Source of the DNA: an uncultured Clostridia bacterium
GTDB taxonomy: Bacteria > Bacillota > Clostridia > TANB77 > CAG-508
Reading direction: 5' to 3'
Length of the DNA stretch: 5,358 nucleotides
Assembly: GCA_948585895.1 (NCBI GenBank)
Contig: CAPBNZ010000017.1
Location: forward strand, 1 to 5,358
Shown: positions 4,951 through 5,358 of the stretch, piece by piece
Numbering within the stretch: the stretch's first letter is position 1
Layout of the letters: each line of letters starts with the position of its first letter
Notes under the pieces: generated by a model
What the model was told of the DNA's origin: nothing
Databases searched by the model: none
What the model saw: the letters and a program-made list of their open reading frames with translations, nothing else
Translations under genes and position numbers: made by a program

Positions 4951-5358
4951 CTATCCACTACCATAATCAATTCTAAACTGCAAATCACTATCAGAATAAT
5001 ACTCTGTAATTGCATTATACAAACAACTAATCATAAAATTAGTACTATTATGTATTTGGCTATCTTGTCTCAAATAATTTAATTTGTCAAAAGCATAAAA
5101 AATAATAGAAGCATTTAATAACTGCATTCTACTTCTAACTATTTCTTGTGGTAAAACTGCTTGTCCAATTTTTAAGTTATTTGAATAAAACATAAGGTCT
5201 AGTGTATTTTCTATAATATTTCTTTGGCTCTCTTTAAATAAATATAATTCACACTTTTGTTTTATATCTTCTAAATTTTTTGTATCCATTTTAGACTGAC
5301 TAACATCTATATTATTATTTTTATGTTTTTTATTATCTTTCTTATTTGCTCGTAAATA
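4951..5358 (-). CDS. C-terminal part of a probable replication initiator (DUF6017-like), 5' end cut by window
   Basis: The reading frame is open to the right edge, so only the last 135 residues are visible. The Met at 5289 is most likely internal, as it has no ribosome binding site (AGTCAGTCTAAA precedes it). The visible part begins with a Lys/Asn-rich linker (ANKKDNKKHKNNN), then a helical domain with LPQEIVRSRMQLLNA, a helix (IIFYAFDKLNYL) and IHNSTNFMISCLYNAI. This pattern, P-x-E-V/I-V-x-S-R-x-x-x-L-N, then a helix, then I-x-N-x-x-x-(Y/F)-L/M-x-x-x-L-Y-N-A, matches my memory of the C-terminal DUF6017 domain of replication-initiator-A proteins of Firmicute plasmids and integrative elements. 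That assignment is moderate, not certain. The N-terminal DNA-binding domain would lie beyond 5358. Confidence 0.6.
   Translation of the reverse strand, partial: YLRANKKDNKKHKNNNIDVSQSKMDTKNLEDIKQKCELYLFKESQRNIIENTLDLMFYSNNLKIGQAVLPQEIVRSRMQLLNASIIFYAFDKLNYLRQDSQIHNSTNFMISCLYNAITEYYSDSDLQFRIDYGSG

Larger units (their letters stand above)
388..5358. mobile_element. One end of an integrated mobile element with serine recombinase
   Basis: The block runs from the inferred junction near 388 to beyond the right edge. It carries a large serine recombinase at its very end pointing outward, small accessory and DNA-binding genes behind it, a three-gene cargo operon, and the tail of a probable replication initiator. 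This order is usual for clostridial integrative elements. No relaxase, coupling protein or phage structural gene is visible, so integrative conjugative element, mobilisable element and prophage cannot be told apart here. The recombinase is frameshifted, so the element may no longer be able to move by itself. Confidence 0.5.

Noticed and set aside
1..5358. CRISPR arrays, tRNA or rRNA genes, insertion sequences with terminal repeats
   Set aside because: None was recognised: no regularly spaced repeats, no cloverleaf-like GC-rich segments, no transposase of the IS families.

Overview
The window is very AT-rich (well under 30% GC by eye). It uses the standard bacterial code, with TGG for Trp and TGA as a stop, strong GGAGG-type ribosome binding sites and TTGAAA/TATAAT-type promoters. 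All supported genes lie on the minus strand, so the genes are described from right to left. This style, together with a remnant of a YlmC/YmxH-family sporulation gene, points to a low-GC spore-forming Firmicute, most likely a clostridium.

I read the window as one end of an integrated mobile element and its junction with the host chromosome. At 5358-4951 is the C-terminal part of a protein resembling the tail of DUF6017/replication-initiator-A proteins of plasmids and integrative elements. Next is a tightly packed cargo operon, 4824-3070: a GNAT acetyltransferase, a short-chain dehydrogenase/reductase overlapping it, and an S51-family (PepE/cyanophycinase-like) peptidase whose ribosome binding site overlaps the previous stop codon. 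A promoter at 3011-2983 then serves a small helix-turn-helix protein that starts at a TTG codon (2882-2541), followed by a 34-nt hairpin. A 53-residue protein not larger than 60 codons (2369-2208) precedes the recombinase. The recombinase promoter (2187-2159) has its -10 box inside a perfect 8-bp-arm palindrome.

The large serine recombinase (2113-358) is broken by one extra base at 1938/1939. The upstream frame holds the catalytic serine. The downstream frame holds the rest of the catalytic domain, the recombinase domain, a zinc ribbon and a coiled coil. Deleting one base restores a continuous 584-residue protein.

The recombinase gene runs directly into, and overlaps in another frame, the 3' half of a YlmC/YmxH-type gene (about 386-261). 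The 5' half of that gene is not in the window. The simplest reading is that the recombinase integrated its element into this gene, with the attachment site near 388/389, and that the last ~10 codons of the recombinase are host DNA. Left of this, 1-260 is a gene-free AT-rich stretch with two leftward promoter-like sequences sharing an identical 13-bp block; they would drive something beyond the left edge.

No CRISPR array, rRNA or tRNA was recognised.
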